In this document: one piece after another, positions 38,518 to 49,800 of the stretch
How positions within the stretch are numbered: position 1 is the first letter of the stretch
Layout of the letters: the number at the start of each line of letters is the position of its first letter
Assembly: GCA_950295325.1 (NCBI GenBank)
Contig: OX485804.1
Span: 64,818,533-64,882,532 of the forward strand
From: Polytrichum commune
Taxonomy: Eukaryota > Streptophyta > Polytrichopsida > Polytrichales > Polytrichaceae
Reading direction: 5' to 3'
DNA length: 64,000 bases
The notes under the pieces: model-generated
The model's input: the letters and a program-made list of their open reading frames with translations, nothing else
What the model was told of the DNA's origin: nothing
Database searches by the model: none
Made by a program: the position numbers and the translations under genes

Positions 38518-39448
38518 CATCGATCTTGGCCCTCTTTTTAGTGTATATTTTCTGTAGATCTACTGTCAAACGAGTTTGTAATGAAGGCTGGACCTCCCAT
38601 TTCTCTCTCCCAGGTCTTCTGCGACTCCGATGCGCTCCAGTGTGGATGAAGAATATAGATGACAAGCATAAGTAGTACAGATTCTTGTCCCCTTGGCTAT
38701 GGGGAAACACACAGAGTGTAGTATGGCAACAGGAAGTTCAGGTAGAGCCAAAAATCGTCAGCTGAGCATCCGAGGTAGAGTAGTGCGCGCGCGGCTTCGT
38801 CAAAGTACTGGGAAAAAGGAAATCTGTATCCAGTGGCTGCGCTTTTTCCAAGATCGTAACTAAGTTACCTTCTTGTTTGTACCAACATTCGATTTTGCCA
38901 AGCATACCATATGCATGCAGGGGCGGTGACTCAATGGTGGTGTTCTACTTCCCCTGCATGCATTTTTTCTTCACAGATAGAACAAAAGTCCTCCGCTCAG
39001 CAGAGGATGTACAGGTGGAGTTAACTAATGCTAAATTGTTGCCTTTTAAAAGCAAAGCCTGGCTCTGATGTTTATGATGGCTCAATTTTTTTTGGGGTCC
39101 TTTTAACTATCTCTTTCTCAAAGCTTTCTTATCTGGTAGGTTCAGGTATTTTTTGCACTGATGCCTTGTAGGGTGTAAGGTATGCAGCCTCATTGTAGGC
39201 ACATTGCATGAGACATGGAATATCTCCTAAAGTTGCACACATGCAAAGCTCTAGCTTTATAGGATATGTTTGATCAATATTTCATGACAATATGTACAAA
39301 ATGATGAGAATGGGTACAAGCATAAAAACTATTTCTACATATGTAACATGTACAAAAAACGATCACTATCAATTATGCAACATAAAACTCTTAATATCAG
39401 ACTTCTTAGTAGCAGTTATATGAGCAACGCACCTTTGAATAATTTATC

Positions 39449-40150
39449 TCAAATGTGCTCCACTTGCAACAATTTTGAACAAGAAAAACTTTGTGAACCT
39501 TCACCTATGATAAAATCCAATAAATCTTGAGCATTGACACGTGCTTCCACCAAGTGAACAATCTTGCATTCCATGTCATTCTTGTTCATTGTTGCATTAG
39601 GCTCTTCATCTCGGTGAAGGTGTTCATCATTGCTTGCAACATGACCTTCAATTGCCATGTGATCACTTGCTCTATACCAAATGAACAATCTCAGTTGTTG
39701 AATACTCATGTTTTGTGATGTCTTCATCAACCATGTCAAGATAATCTTCAATGTGCAGTTTCTTAGTGGGTCTACCATTTTGTGTGTTCCTAGATTCAAA
39801 CTTGCTATAAGCTTCTATAACTTTGAAACTTCTTCATCTATTCGTGACTTGACTCTATCTTGAAGATTTCGAATGTTTGCATTCCAATGTTGAGGCATGA
39901 TATTGGATACTCTCCAAGCATTGCGAATGATTTCTTGTTCCATTTCATTCCATGTTGCAACTGCCCATACTATGCATTGTAATAAATCTAATTGAGTTCC
40001 TTCCAAATCTTGAGAACATTTGTTTTTGCATATTGTTCCAAAGTCCAAGCCACTAATTTGCATTTGTATCTCAATTTCAGAGCAACTATCCCTCCTTGAT
40101 CCAAAGGTTGCAAGAACAAATAACAAAGCATAGCAATGATGTCTCACTGT
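39449..40150 (-). pseudogene. Pogo/Tigger-like transposase remnant, copy A
   Basis: In minus-strand frames the block reads LQPLDQGGIVA, then LRYK, LVAWTLEQYAK, CIVWAVATWNEMEQEIIRNA and WRVSNIMPQHW. The order of a QPLDQG motif followed by an AWN..I.RN.W helix is that of the C-terminal half of CENP-B/Tigger-type DDE transposases of the Tc1/mariner-pogo group. Frameshifts and stops interrupt it and the N-terminal DNA-binding part was not found. It is a fossil. Confidence 0.6.
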
Positions 40151-41086
40151 AAACTTTGCAAGTTATGCTTGTGTTAGAGAAGGATTTTGCAAGTAAACCA
40201 AATGGTAGTTTTGCAAACAAGAACTAAAGACATAAAATTAACCAAACATGGAAGGTGTTGATGTATGCAAAACAACTGACACCTAATCGAAAGTCATGTT
40301 GAGTTAGAGGATAAACTGTAATCTCCTCTTGCCCGAAAATAGATTTTTGAATTGACACCTCACTTGCTTGAGCTAGAACGACATCATACACATTACACAG
40401 AGGAACAAAGTTCTTACATATAGCCAAAATTGACCAAATTTGTCAACATCAATGACATGAGCATGATTTCAAACAGGGGAAAAATGTTGATATCTTTTGC
40501 TTGCACTAGCCCCACTTGTTTCAAGTTCCATCAAGCTCATGAACCATAAAGTTATCAATGGTAGTCTATTATGTTGGATCCCGCAACTTCCACCAATAAA
40601 TCAACAGACTACAAATGCATGATGCAAGACTAACTACAATAACATGTTAACAAACTGTACATTATTTCAATCTATTCAACAAGGCTTAATATTGGACAAT
40701 TGGACAAATGGTGATCCTACTGACATAGGCTACATGGATCTAAAACAAAGCTTTCCTATTCAAAGATGACATTCACTTCCATACTGAGTTTATGCAAATG
40801 ATCAAAAAACCCTCGAACAAATTTAGTTGCTGAAAGACAAACAAGGGAAGATGTTGCTACAAGTTGTGGACAGAAAAAACTTGACGAAGTTTTATTGAAA
40901 GCATTGAACTAACATGAAAAATCATGGCTTGATCTAGTAGCATACCTGGCCAACCTAAGCAGGACCGATCGACAATGTGGTTCACGTTGTCTGCACAGCC
41001 TGTCCTCATTGAACAACTTTGATGATCATATGTTCGATGACAGAAATCGACCCAAGCTGACCCATGTAGGAATATAAAAACATCTA

Positions 41087-41535
41087 TAGTCCACCCTCTA
41101 TAAATGTTACACCTATAAGTGTTAACCCTCTCTAAATGTTAATTTTCTTCTACTCCCCACATATTGCACACTATAAATGTTAAACGTGTTAACTGTTAAC
41201 AAAATGGTACTCCCTTCTTTGTAAATTTGACTCTATAAATGTTAACGATTGAGAAATATTTGCAAGTTGTGCATGCAGATGAATCTCACCAAAGAACCAT
41301 TGATTCATACTTCACCCGTGATTTGTAAACTTGATATTGAATAAAGTTTTGATTGGGTTTGCAATTTTATGAATGGTATTCTCTCACAAGGACTCTTCAC
41401 AATTGCTTATATTTATAAATGTTGAGATTTGTATATTGCTCAAAAAAGTAATTTTATAATTGTTAATTGTTAACACCTCTATAAATGTTAACTTTGATCC
41501 ATTCCCGAGGGTTAACATTTATAGAGGGTAGACTG
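41087..41535. mobile_element. Pogo/Emigrant-like MITE, 449 bp
   Basis: Ends TAGTCCACCCTCTATAAATG and, inverted, CAGTCTACCCTCTATAAATG. TA lies on both sides. Copy B has the empty site with a single TA (AACATCTACCTGATT), which proves an insertion or clean loss. The phrase CTATAAATGTTAA recurs several times inside. TA duplication and CAGTC-type ends fit pogo-derived MITEs such as Emigrant. Confidence 0.85.
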
Positions 41536-41602
41536 TACCTGATTACAGTCATTTGGGTCCATTGAGGTATCACCACTTTACTATAAGCATAGAAAGAGGG
41601 GA

Positions 41603-41758
41603 CATAACACTATTCATATCCATAACAGTGTTTTGCGGGACTGACAATATTCTAGGGAATATTCTTCACATTCAAACATAGCGTGAAAAACACAGATAAT
41701 ATTTCATGAAATCATGTCAGTTCTGCAAAACACTGTTATGGATCTGAATAATGTTATG
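41603..41758. mobile_element. Fold-back MITE CATAACA family, copy A insertion
   Basis: Arms CATAACACTATTCATATCCA and, inverted, CATAACATTATTCAGATCCA, extending about 45 bp through AACAGTGTTTTGC. Copy B lacks it at this site (AGAAAGAGGGGAAGCC). Related copies are at 55178-55326 and partly at 20797-20880. Confidence 0.85.
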
Positions 41759-42719
41759 GAAGCGTGCATCCAATTCGCAACTATTCCAATATGAAAGAAA
41801 AGCACGTCCATATCCACACGTACTACATTACATAAACACCATCTGCTGGAAGGCTCTTTGTATGCACATCCATCTAAAAGGGAAGCACGTCCAATTTTTG
41901 CATTATTCAACTCTACAAGATGTGATGGCCTATGGCACACAATGCATGGAGATCAAACCCACAGTGATACATGAGTTCTTTCGGGTCTATTCTGTATTTG
42001 GTTGTTTAAGATACAACATACAACATATAACATATCTAATTTGGTTGTTTTAGATACAACAAATTGTGTGGGATAAATCATTTCCCTGTTGATAACGGAG
42101 CATTTGTGTGTTGTTTGTGCCATTGAGTGTGTAATGACAACGTTTTGGAAACCTACGATATTGAAGTTTAGATTTTTTGGGTATCAATATAAAAGCAACT
42201 ACCATTTGGAGCTCAATGTTTCATGGTGTTATTCCTTGATAACTTAGTCTTACTTTTAGCACTCAAATTGTTAGAAATATCATTGTCTTTAGTCTTTGGA
42301 TTTCACTTTTCTAATTTACTTCCATTTATTATGATATATTGAGAGGCTGAAAAAATACCCACCTTCACAATTTGTAAGTAAATATATGAACCCTTTAAAC
42401 AACACAAATTAGATAGTTTGGTAATTGAATGGTCCATTTAAGTAGTCCGGGCCATCAAATAGCCCCTACAATAATACCCTCAGTTGCACGTGATTTACAA
42501 CTCCCCTAGGAATCACCATCGTGTGGAATATAGTGATTTTGTCAGGAAAACAATTCACTGGTTGGGAGGTTGGCCATGAGCTCAATGGAGAACCATATAT
42601 AGTATGGTAAATCCAAATCCAACAATCCACTTGAAATCACCAATTGAATATTTTCCAGCATTCGTCACAAGTCATTGTCACCCATTGCTTCCCTCTCACA
42701 CTTTCGTAGATGGCCTTTG

Positions 42720-43080
42720 TACTATGGTAGATGGGTCTTAAATGGTTAATTATTCCAACTACCCCATTTCTTCTAGATACAAAACACACAATTAGCACAA
42801 CATGGTTAGCAAATCCAAATCAAGGCCATGACCACTTTCCTCAATATTTTTGATTTTTGAAGTTCATATGAATATCTTATTCACTTGCGAAGTGAAGATT
42901 CTCGTGCTCATTAAGTGGTCATATAGGTCCCCTTAATTATGTTGATTATTAAACCTAAAATGATTATCATATTTTGAGTGCATAGTCCACTCTCTTTTAA
43001 ACAAATGTCTTTTTTATATCCATTCTTGGAGCCACACCTAAACACATACTACTCAAATGTAGGTGTCCACAACCATGTAA
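42720..43080 (+). repeat. Dispersed repeat, copy 3
   Basis: Longest copy of the family also seen at 28131 and 37848. It begins GGTAGATGGGTCTTAAATGG within 15 bases of the end of block A and runs to CAAATGTAGGTGTCCA. Confidence 0.75.
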
Positions 43081-43120
43081 TTGTGAGGGCCCTTGACTCT
43101 TATTCAAAGGCCATACCACT

Positions 43121-43464
43121 CGGGGGGGGGGGGGGGGTAGTCATTGGTTGGAGTAGCAATATACGTGCGAACACATGATAGGGTATTTTAAAAACATGGG
43201 AGCAAAAAATTATAATTGGGCTTAAGAGTAATATAGGGTATCAAAAATGGCACTGGACATCTTTAAAGTACTATAGGGTATGGAATAATAGGTAATTTGA
43301 AATTATAAGTAATGCAAGCCATTTTTCTATTAACCCAAAGTAGAAATTTACATAATGATAGCATGTGAAAAAAAGAAGAGAATTGAAAGTAATACCCCCC
43401 TATAAAATAGTGGTTGTTCGCACCTATATCCTTAACTTTTTAACACACTGCCCCCCCCCCCCGA
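43121..43464. mobile_element. Element with poly(G)/poly(C) ends and 11-bp target duplication
   Basis: The left end is C followed by 16 G; the right end is 12 C followed by GA, so the termini are inverted. GCCATACCACT flanks both sides (43110-43120 and 43465-43475). Further in, GTGCGAACA near the left is inverted near the right beside ATATA. An uninterrupted relative of the target is at 17400-17475. An 11-bp duplication is outside the 2-3 bp of Tourist or Stowaway and within the 8-11 bp of Mutator-like elements. No coding sequence. Confidence 0.8.
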
Positions 43465-43799
43465 GCCATACCACTAACATGGTTTGCCGGAATTTGCGTT
43501 AGGCCTACCTCTTGGCCTTTAACAAGTGACCGTTAATGGTGCTAGAAGCTTCCTCTTGCATAACTCTTAATAACAATATGGGCTTCACCCATGTCAATCC
43601 TTATTTTAGCAAAGAAATGGGGCCCGCATTGGACTATGTCAATGCAACCACATCCAAAGTTGAGTTCCTCTTAGGTTGGGCACATGGCCTAGGCTTCCAC
43701 ATCCTCGGAGGCCCTTGGAGGACATGAACCACAACAGTAAAAAGTGAAAATCTAAACAAATTAGTTTTTAAAAGTAGTAAAATCTCATATTTTTACCGT

Positions 43800-44850
43800 T
43801 GGGTAAAGCACAAGCAATGTGTACACTACATTGGGGTAAAATGCAAGCCGCATTTTTATTACATTTTGTAGCATGCAAAGTGGCTTGCCTTGGCTATAGC
43901 ATGGACTTAGTGCACACTCTACCGTCCAATTGGCTACCCGGCCTCCCAATTGATTGCCTACAGTTGAAACAACCCATTTTTGGGCCATGTGCCCAAGCCT
44001 TCTACGTGGATCATGTTAGCTCGATATGTAACAACAACAACAAGGCTATTCAGTTTCCATTGCATTTTATCCCTCCCATTTAACCCAGGGTGGTCATTTA
44101 ATGTGTGTAGAGTAGAGGTGATGTGAAGCATAGATTTGGCAACAACCCAGAAATTGATTTTGACGATTCGTGTGACTTGATGGAGTAATATTCAAAACGA
44201 CTATTGGATACACAATTTGGGTGTTCTGAATTCATGCCTCTATTTCCTCTGTGCATGGGCTGTGCATTCTGGTTGTATTCTGTGATATGACTCCTCTACT
44301 AGGAATTTGGCTCGAGTCCAACAGTTGCTTGCAGGCCTTGTGGATCGTGCTCCTAGTAATCACCTGAATCATAGTACACGGAATCCCACCATCACAGTTA
44401 TTTAACATACTTCTCCTTTAGAAGATGTTTGCCATGGGCTTCTTTCCATATGTAGACTCTGAGCATGTGAGCATATTGTGGGCGACCTGTTCTCATATCT
44501 TAAGTAGTTCTAAATTGCCCTGAAGCTTCCAAGCATGGTTCTGATCCTGGTGGATCATCTCATGTAACACACAACCTTTCTGCCGATAAGTTTCTACAAG
44601 AATGAATAGCGTGAAGTTCAACATGTTGAGGTGGTATAAACTGGTGCAGGGAGCCAAAGTGCAAAAGAAAGTAACCAACAGCTATGGATGTGGTATGTTC
44701 CACAAGGGCGAAGATGATGAGCACGATCTGTAGTTGCGTTAACTGAACTTATAGGCAAGAATTTGGGGTGTCTGACAAGGCAAGAGAAGCTGAGACATGA
44801 TCCTGGAACAAGAGGAAAGGAAGAAGAGTGGGAGGAGAGGAGAAGCAACA
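43800..44850. other. No recognised gene upstream of U2
   Basis: Only short overlapping frames on both strands. No family similarity recognised. Confidence 0.4.
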
Positions 44851-44859
44851 TGGTAGAAT

Positions 44860-44870
44860 GTCCCATATGG
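44860..44870 (+). promoter_or_regulatory. Upstream sequence element (USE) of U2 gene
   Basis: GTCCCATATGG is close to the plant snRNA USE consensus RTCCCACATCG. It sits about 61-71 bases before the RNA start and about 28 bases before the TATA-like box, the wider spacing expected for a Pol II rather than Pol III snRNA gene. Confidence 0.7.
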
Positions 44871-44897
44871 GCTGCACAGAGGAAGGGCTTGGACAAG

Positions 44898-44907
44898 ATA
44901 CATAAAG
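44898..44907 (+). promoter_or_regulatory. TATA-like box of U2 gene
   Basis: ATACATAAAG about 30 bases before the U2 start, in the position required by plant snRNA promoters. Confidence 0.6.
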
Positions 44908-44930
44908 GAGAGGGTTACAGTAGGAGATTC

Positions 44931-45126
44931 ATACCTTTCTCGGCCTTTTGGCTAAGATCAAGTGTAGTATCTGTTCTTATCAGTTTAATATCTGATACGA
45001 GGCTTATCGAGCCTCACGATATTAATCTAATTTTTCTTGGGTGCGAGCCCATCTGGCAGCTTGCTGTCAGGACTCTCGCGCGTTGCCTTGGTATTGCACT
45101 ATCTCCTTGGCTGGCGCAACCCTTCC
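44931..45126 (+). ncRNA. U2: U2 spliceosomal snRNA
   Basis: Starts with the near-invariant U2 5' end ATACCTTTCTCGGCCTTTTG. It includes the branch-point recognition segment GTAGTATCTGTTCTTATC and the following stem IIa (GAGGC-loop-GCCTC at 45000-45015), and the Sm site AATTTTTCTT at about 45030. Two 3' stem-loops can be formed, closed by GCGAG/CTCGC and GTTGC/GCAAC. Length of about 196 fits plant U2. U2 pairs with the intron branch site in the spliceosome. Stem-loop III and IV sequences differ from the familiar angiosperm form while keeping the pairing. The 3' end is set by the end of stem IV. No clear CA-AGTNNAA processing element was identified downstream. The gene looks intact and transcribable. 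Confidence 0.95.
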
Positions 45127-45199
45127 CTCTGGGGACCCAAACAATCTCAAGATGCAATCAACAATTACAAGATTTTGAATGTTTCCACGTTGCCTGTGT

Positions 45200-46260
45200 C
45201 TAATTTGCTAAGCTACGCCGCATATGCATGCACAATTCAGTTTTTGCTGTTGAACATGTTCTGAGTCGTGGCGGTCGCAACATCCGATCTGGGGAAAGGC
45301 GTTGCATAGTTTCATGTCTGGATGCAGAAACTGATTCTTGATGAAATACGTTACTTGCATAGAAACCCAAAGATTTACCAAAAATAGAAATTCTCTTCTC
45401 TTTCCGGAACATTTCAAGCACGCATTTGAACACACGCTTATTAAGTTTCCGAACAGAATCTCTACTAATACCAGTCGTCCCTGTTTAAGTTTGAGGGGTT
45501 AGGGTTTAGCAATACCCTAACTTACTCTCCGGGCCTCCAATCTGCGGTAGCGTCCCATCATCCTATGGACTGATTGTATGTCATTGTTGGTTAAAAATCT
45601 ACCTGTTATGGTGGATTTGAACATGTGCTAAGGATGTTGCTCTCAAAACCTTCATAAGCTCCTCATGAGATGAAGCGGATCCAAGCAGCTACCTTTCCAA
45701 AAGTTTGAAACCCTAGACAATTGCACTTACGTAGGCATACTCCTTGCGCACTTGAATAGTTCCACAAGGTTGATGTAATCGCCGACACTCTGACCGTCGA
45801 GTAGAAAAACCTTGATGAGAGACTGACCATAGATTGCTAAAATGAGAGATTCCAAAGAAGGAGCAAATTTAGAATAGGTCCGCTCCACATCCAGTCCTCT
45901 GTAAGCTCTTCAGCGAACTGATGTACCTTCGCATGGATTATCGAAGCTTCTTAACATTGGCCACAGGAGCAAATCCACTTATGTGCTCTACTCCAAAGTT
46001 GGGTTCCTCAAATCTGCATTGGACAAGCATGACTCTGATGAGGCTAAGAAGGATTGAACCAAAGCATTTCGATGACACAATTCCCCGAATGTAACATAAC
46101 CCATGACTTCAAGTCCTTGACACTCTCTGTGCAAACCAGCGTTGGTCTGGTATATAGGTGAACGCATGGTATCAATAATCAACTTCAATGATGCATATTA
46201 AAGTTGTAGTACTAGTCAAATATATTGATAGTTGGTGGGTATATCAAGGTGAGAGAAGCT
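45200..46260. other. Unrecognised; weak protein-like minus-strand trace
   Basis: On the minus strand about 45750-46180 gives broken frames with stretches such as SLESLILAIYGQSLIKVFLL and DGQSVGDYINLVELFKCA. These may be a decayed coding region of unknown origin. Stops and frame changes prevent assignment. Confidence 0.25.
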
Positions 46261-46269
46261 TTTTTAACC

Positions 46270-46925
46270 CGAGCTAAGATCGGGGAGAACCGGCAGTTAG
46301 TTACATGATGAACCGGTTGAGTTTGAGAAATAATCACCGGCATGGGAGGGTAAGACCTCCACTACCTAGGGCCAAGTTCCATGTGCCGGTCCTAGTCCGT
46401 TTTTTTCAAAATAAATGGGTGGGCCGGTGAAAAGAGGGTGGTGCCATGTGCCCATCCCTCTCACCCAAGTGACATTGTGCTTGCATCTCACCAATTCGCT
46501 TTTGCTCAATGTCAAGCTGGCCCTATGCAAGGCGCACTTGTCTGCCCTCCAAACAGAACTAAAGACACATTTGTAATTAACTTAATCGTGACAGCAAGAG
46601 TCATCACTCAAGACCTAGGAAAATCTTAGCATTTGTTATCTAAATGTTTACAATTCTCAAATACTACAAAAGAAGTTTCAAATTACACCCTAACCTCCAT
46701 AATGTCCCAAAATCCTAGGGAATAGATGTGCTCGATTTAAAGCTCCCTCCTCATTGTCACATCTCCCTCCCATTCATCATGGATTTTGACATTGAAATAA
46801 TTTACCGAAGAATTCAAATCACACATTCACATGCATCACGTTGTCATCATTGTCATTATTGCAATGTTGACTTGTGTGCACTCTGGTTGCTACATGCGTG
46901 ATATTAGGGAGGATGGAGTGTAGTG
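46270..46925. repeat. Two dispersed repeat fragments
   Basis: 46270-46350 carries CGGGGAGAACCGGC and AACCGGTTGAGTTTGAGAAA, relating it to 57265 and 49740. 46690-46925 matches 12540-12860. Confidence 0.55.
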
Positions 46926-47519
46926 GTTCTTAAGAATGTTTTGGTAATTTGGAGGGGCAAAGATTCGGAGCCTTTCAAGGTTGTCCCCATTATGTCATCT
47001 TTGTAGAATGTGTTTGCATTGTATATTATGAGGAGCAACGGTTTACAACCGATTGGGATATAAAGGTTCACACTCTGGTGCCATACCAGATTGCTCCCTT
47101 CATGTGCCACAGTCTCACTAGACATCACATAAGAAAAGGGACTGCGAATCATCCAAGCAAACTATATATTTGTAGTGATAAACATCCTCTATTAGACCCA
47201 CATCACAAAACCTTTACATTCATATATCATCAACATTGGTTTTCCATCAATTCTAACACAACAAAATGCAACATAGAATCGAGACAACAGGTACACCAAT
47301 TACTAGGAGATATGACATAGCAATTAATGCAAATATAACCAACTGGAAAGCAATGGTCATGGTTGTGATATTCCAAGTTCAAACAAATAAAAAATAAATT
47401 GCACCGTTTGATCCTTTTTCTAGTGATTATTCACTTACTGAGCCAAAAATTTAATTACAAATTATAATGTGGTTTCATTTGTTAAATTGCTTAGTTTTTA
47501 AGTTAACTAAACTTATATA

Positions 47520-48066
47520 TATTATTTCTAGTATTGAAATTTTCAAATTCATGATCTTCATCTAGTACACGGATTTCTTGAGAAACAAAATCATCTCAAG
47601 TGCTCTATGGAGACCGGTTTATGGATGAGTGCTTTGGAGTTGTATGGCCTTGTATGAAGTTAACTGGAGTGAAAGTTACCGGATAGAGCGCTATGAAGTT
47701 GTTGGCCTTCTATAACATCTCTTATAAACCATAGCACTGACCTGCTAACTTTCACTCCATAGCACCGGAGTGAAACTTAACCGGTCTCCACAAGCACTCC
47801 ATAGCACTCATCCATGAACCAGTTACCGGTACGAATAACATAAAGAAATTTAACCAACGTTGATTAGAAAACGCAACACCAAATATTTGTGACCAAAAAC
47901 AATTTGCTGTAACCATAGAATAAGTTTTTTGAGATTGAGTTGGATTAAAAGCACGACATCTATTTACACCATCCCCAAATAAAGTATTTTCTACAACAGC
48001 ACCGTGAATAGCTCATACAAGAGCAGCTCTTAATACTCCTAATGCTCCAGCAACTCCCATCGGATT
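47520..48066 (-). pseudogene. psbD: Plastid psbD (photosystem II D2) fragment in nuclear DNA
   Basis: Minus-strand 48066-47800 reads NPMGVAGALG, then [50 protein letters not shown] and [15 protein letters not shown], following D2 in order. After an interruption at 47590-47799, the next D2 segment DFVSQEIR and a FETFYTKN-like stretch follow at 47588-47520. D2 is a core reaction-centre subunit encoded in plastids. A TGA replaces the Cys codon before AIHG, several conserved residues differ, and both ends of the gene are missing. So this is a decayed insertion of plastid DNA, not a gene. Confidence 0.85.
47590..47800. repeat. Inverted hairpin interrupting the psbD fragment
   Basis: AGTGCTCTATGGAGACCGGT at about 47601 is inverted near 47780-47800 (ACCGGTCTCCACAAGCACT). 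The left arm also carries, on the plus strand, TGGATGAGTGCTTTGG, a second inverted copy of the psbD WMSAL codons. So the region holds an inverted duplication of psbD DNA rather than a simple insertion. Confidence 0.6.
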
Positions 48067-48553
48067 TGGGCGAACCAACCCATACACTCGTTCGTTCCTT
48101 GTTGGATGCCTAAACCCTTGCCTCTAAGGAACCAATGTACGGGTTGTTTTGCCCCAGCCCTCCCATCGTATTTTCATCATAGACTTTACACAATACAAGT
48201 TTTGTCATGCAAATATTATCAATAGAAGTTGAAGAATATGAATAGCGAACCAAATAACACCCACACACCTTAATGAGGTGATAAGGTAAGTGGATTCGGT
48301 GCTTGCTTGTCATTGCTCATATAGGGTATGCTAAATTCGGTTCCTTAAGCTTTGACCCAAGTTTCTATATTGTTAGCATGTCTTAATTATGATAAAACTT
48401 GGGTCAAGTTGCGAGTGCACTTAATTATGTGATGCCATGGAAACATTGAGGAGTATCTTAGAATTATATGTTGCATGGGACCCATAACACATGCAATTCT
48501 TGTTACGGATGGTGCACATACCACTAAACTCCCATGTGCATGTCGAGGTGTAG

Positions 48554-48965
48554 GGTAGAAATACCATAAACCGTGAACTACCCTCTACATGTGCAGTAGA
48601 CTTCCGTTAGAACAGTGAAGTGCCATTTGAGAACCTGGTCATTGCGAGGTTGGCAGCTTGAAATGCGTGTACAATCAATTTAACCAAATTTAGTCATGTT
48701 TGACTACCATCAATCACAGTTTGATGTACTCATGAGGTAACTGGTTTAGGTGATGGTCTGTGTGGAGATGAGCATTGCCGTGTTCGGTATAACGAGAATC
48801 TAGTGAATGAGTAGGGAGCTTGCCAAACTTTCCACTTTGAAAAATTGTAGAATTTGTTTTTTGCAGGGACCACAAATATAAATCAACTTGCATTCTTCAT
48901 GAATCCTTCTCTTCTATCTTGGAAAAATATCTCATGATTCATATGCAAATCACCTTATTACATAT
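48554..48965. repeat. Copy of the GGTAGAAATACC element
   Basis: Direct-orientation relative of 50879-51297: GGTAGAAATACC start, CTGGTTTAGGTGATG, AACTTTCCACTTTGAAAAAT and AACTTGCATTCTTCATGAAT. The right terminus is degraded next to a (TA)n run. Confidence 0.7.
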
Positions 48966-48999
48966 ATATATATACATGTGGGGCTTTCTAAGCTCCCTT

Positions 49000-49500
49000 A
49001 CCTCAGACATTCTAATACCTTTCCAATGAAACCGTTAGAATGGCAAGAGGAACTTTGAGACCACAACAAACCAACAACTTTGCGTGTCGGCCAAAAGATG
49101 ATGCAGGGTCAAACCCACATCGGGACTCTGGGGACTTTGATGATCGGCTGCTAATTCCACTTAACCTAGTTTTACTGATTGCACCACTTCCATAGATCGG
49201 ATCAAGCATGATGGGGGAATTTCCAGTTATGCGAACCTTTGAAAAAATAGGATAGATCCAAAAACAGCAATTGGACCAGAAAAAGAAATGGAAGTGTAAC
49301 CCTAAACAGCATTAGGAGGTGACGGGGATTTGAATTCCCCTGGGGGTACTATTAAAAAACCCCAAGAGTATTTTATTAATTTCATAAAAAAAAATTACAC
49401 CAAATTGTTAGTAAAAAGGAAAAATCTTGAATACTTCCTTCTTGTTCTCTTTTTTCTTTGGGTCGATGCTTGAGTGGTAAAAGCAATCACACGCAAGACA
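49000..49500. other. No recognised gene
   Basis: Nothing identifiable beyond AT-rich DNA. Confidence 0.35.
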
Positions 49501-49529
49501 GTGATCGGGGAGATTTGTGGGCATGATCG

Positions 49530-49800
49530 GTTGAGATCTTAGTGTTCCCAAGTCCAACTGGTTACATGTGGACATCCTTTGGTTTTGCTTTCATTCATTT
49601 GGGGTGTAATTCTTCCATAGATTCCTCTACAACGATCACTAATTTCCCTGCACTCTTGAACTGCAACCGGTGGGTATTTCTCAAACTCAATGGGTTCATC
49701 TGTAACTACAGTAACTAGCCGCCGGTTCTCCCCGATTATTGGCGCCATAGGTGTGTAACTGCCCTCCCCAAACTCCGGGGGACGTTAAAGTTCCCCCAAC
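49530..49800 (-). repeat. Copy of the AACCGG-TTTGAGAAA repeat family
   Basis: The reverse strand carries CGGGGAGAACCGGCGGC, TTTGAGAAATACCC and CACCGGTTGC, matching 57265-57560 and 11195-11400. The GC-rich end includes ACTCCGGGGGACG. Confidence 0.6.

Larger units (their letters stand above)
38774..42708 (+). repeat. Segmental block, copy A
   Basis: Direct duplicate of 52912-56772. Similarity starts at GGTAGAGTAGTGCGCGCG and ends at CTCACACTTTCGTA. It begins about 250 bases after the kinase stop codon, so it may include kinase 3' flanking DNA. It carries two insertions absent from copy B (41087-41535 and 41603-41758) and lacks two that B has. Confidence 0.9.

Noticed and set aside
49457-49500. 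Possible tRNA start (GGGTCGATGCTTGAGTGGT)
   Set aside because: Resembles a plastid tRNA-Tyr 5' part, but no anticodon arm or TPsiC arm follows.
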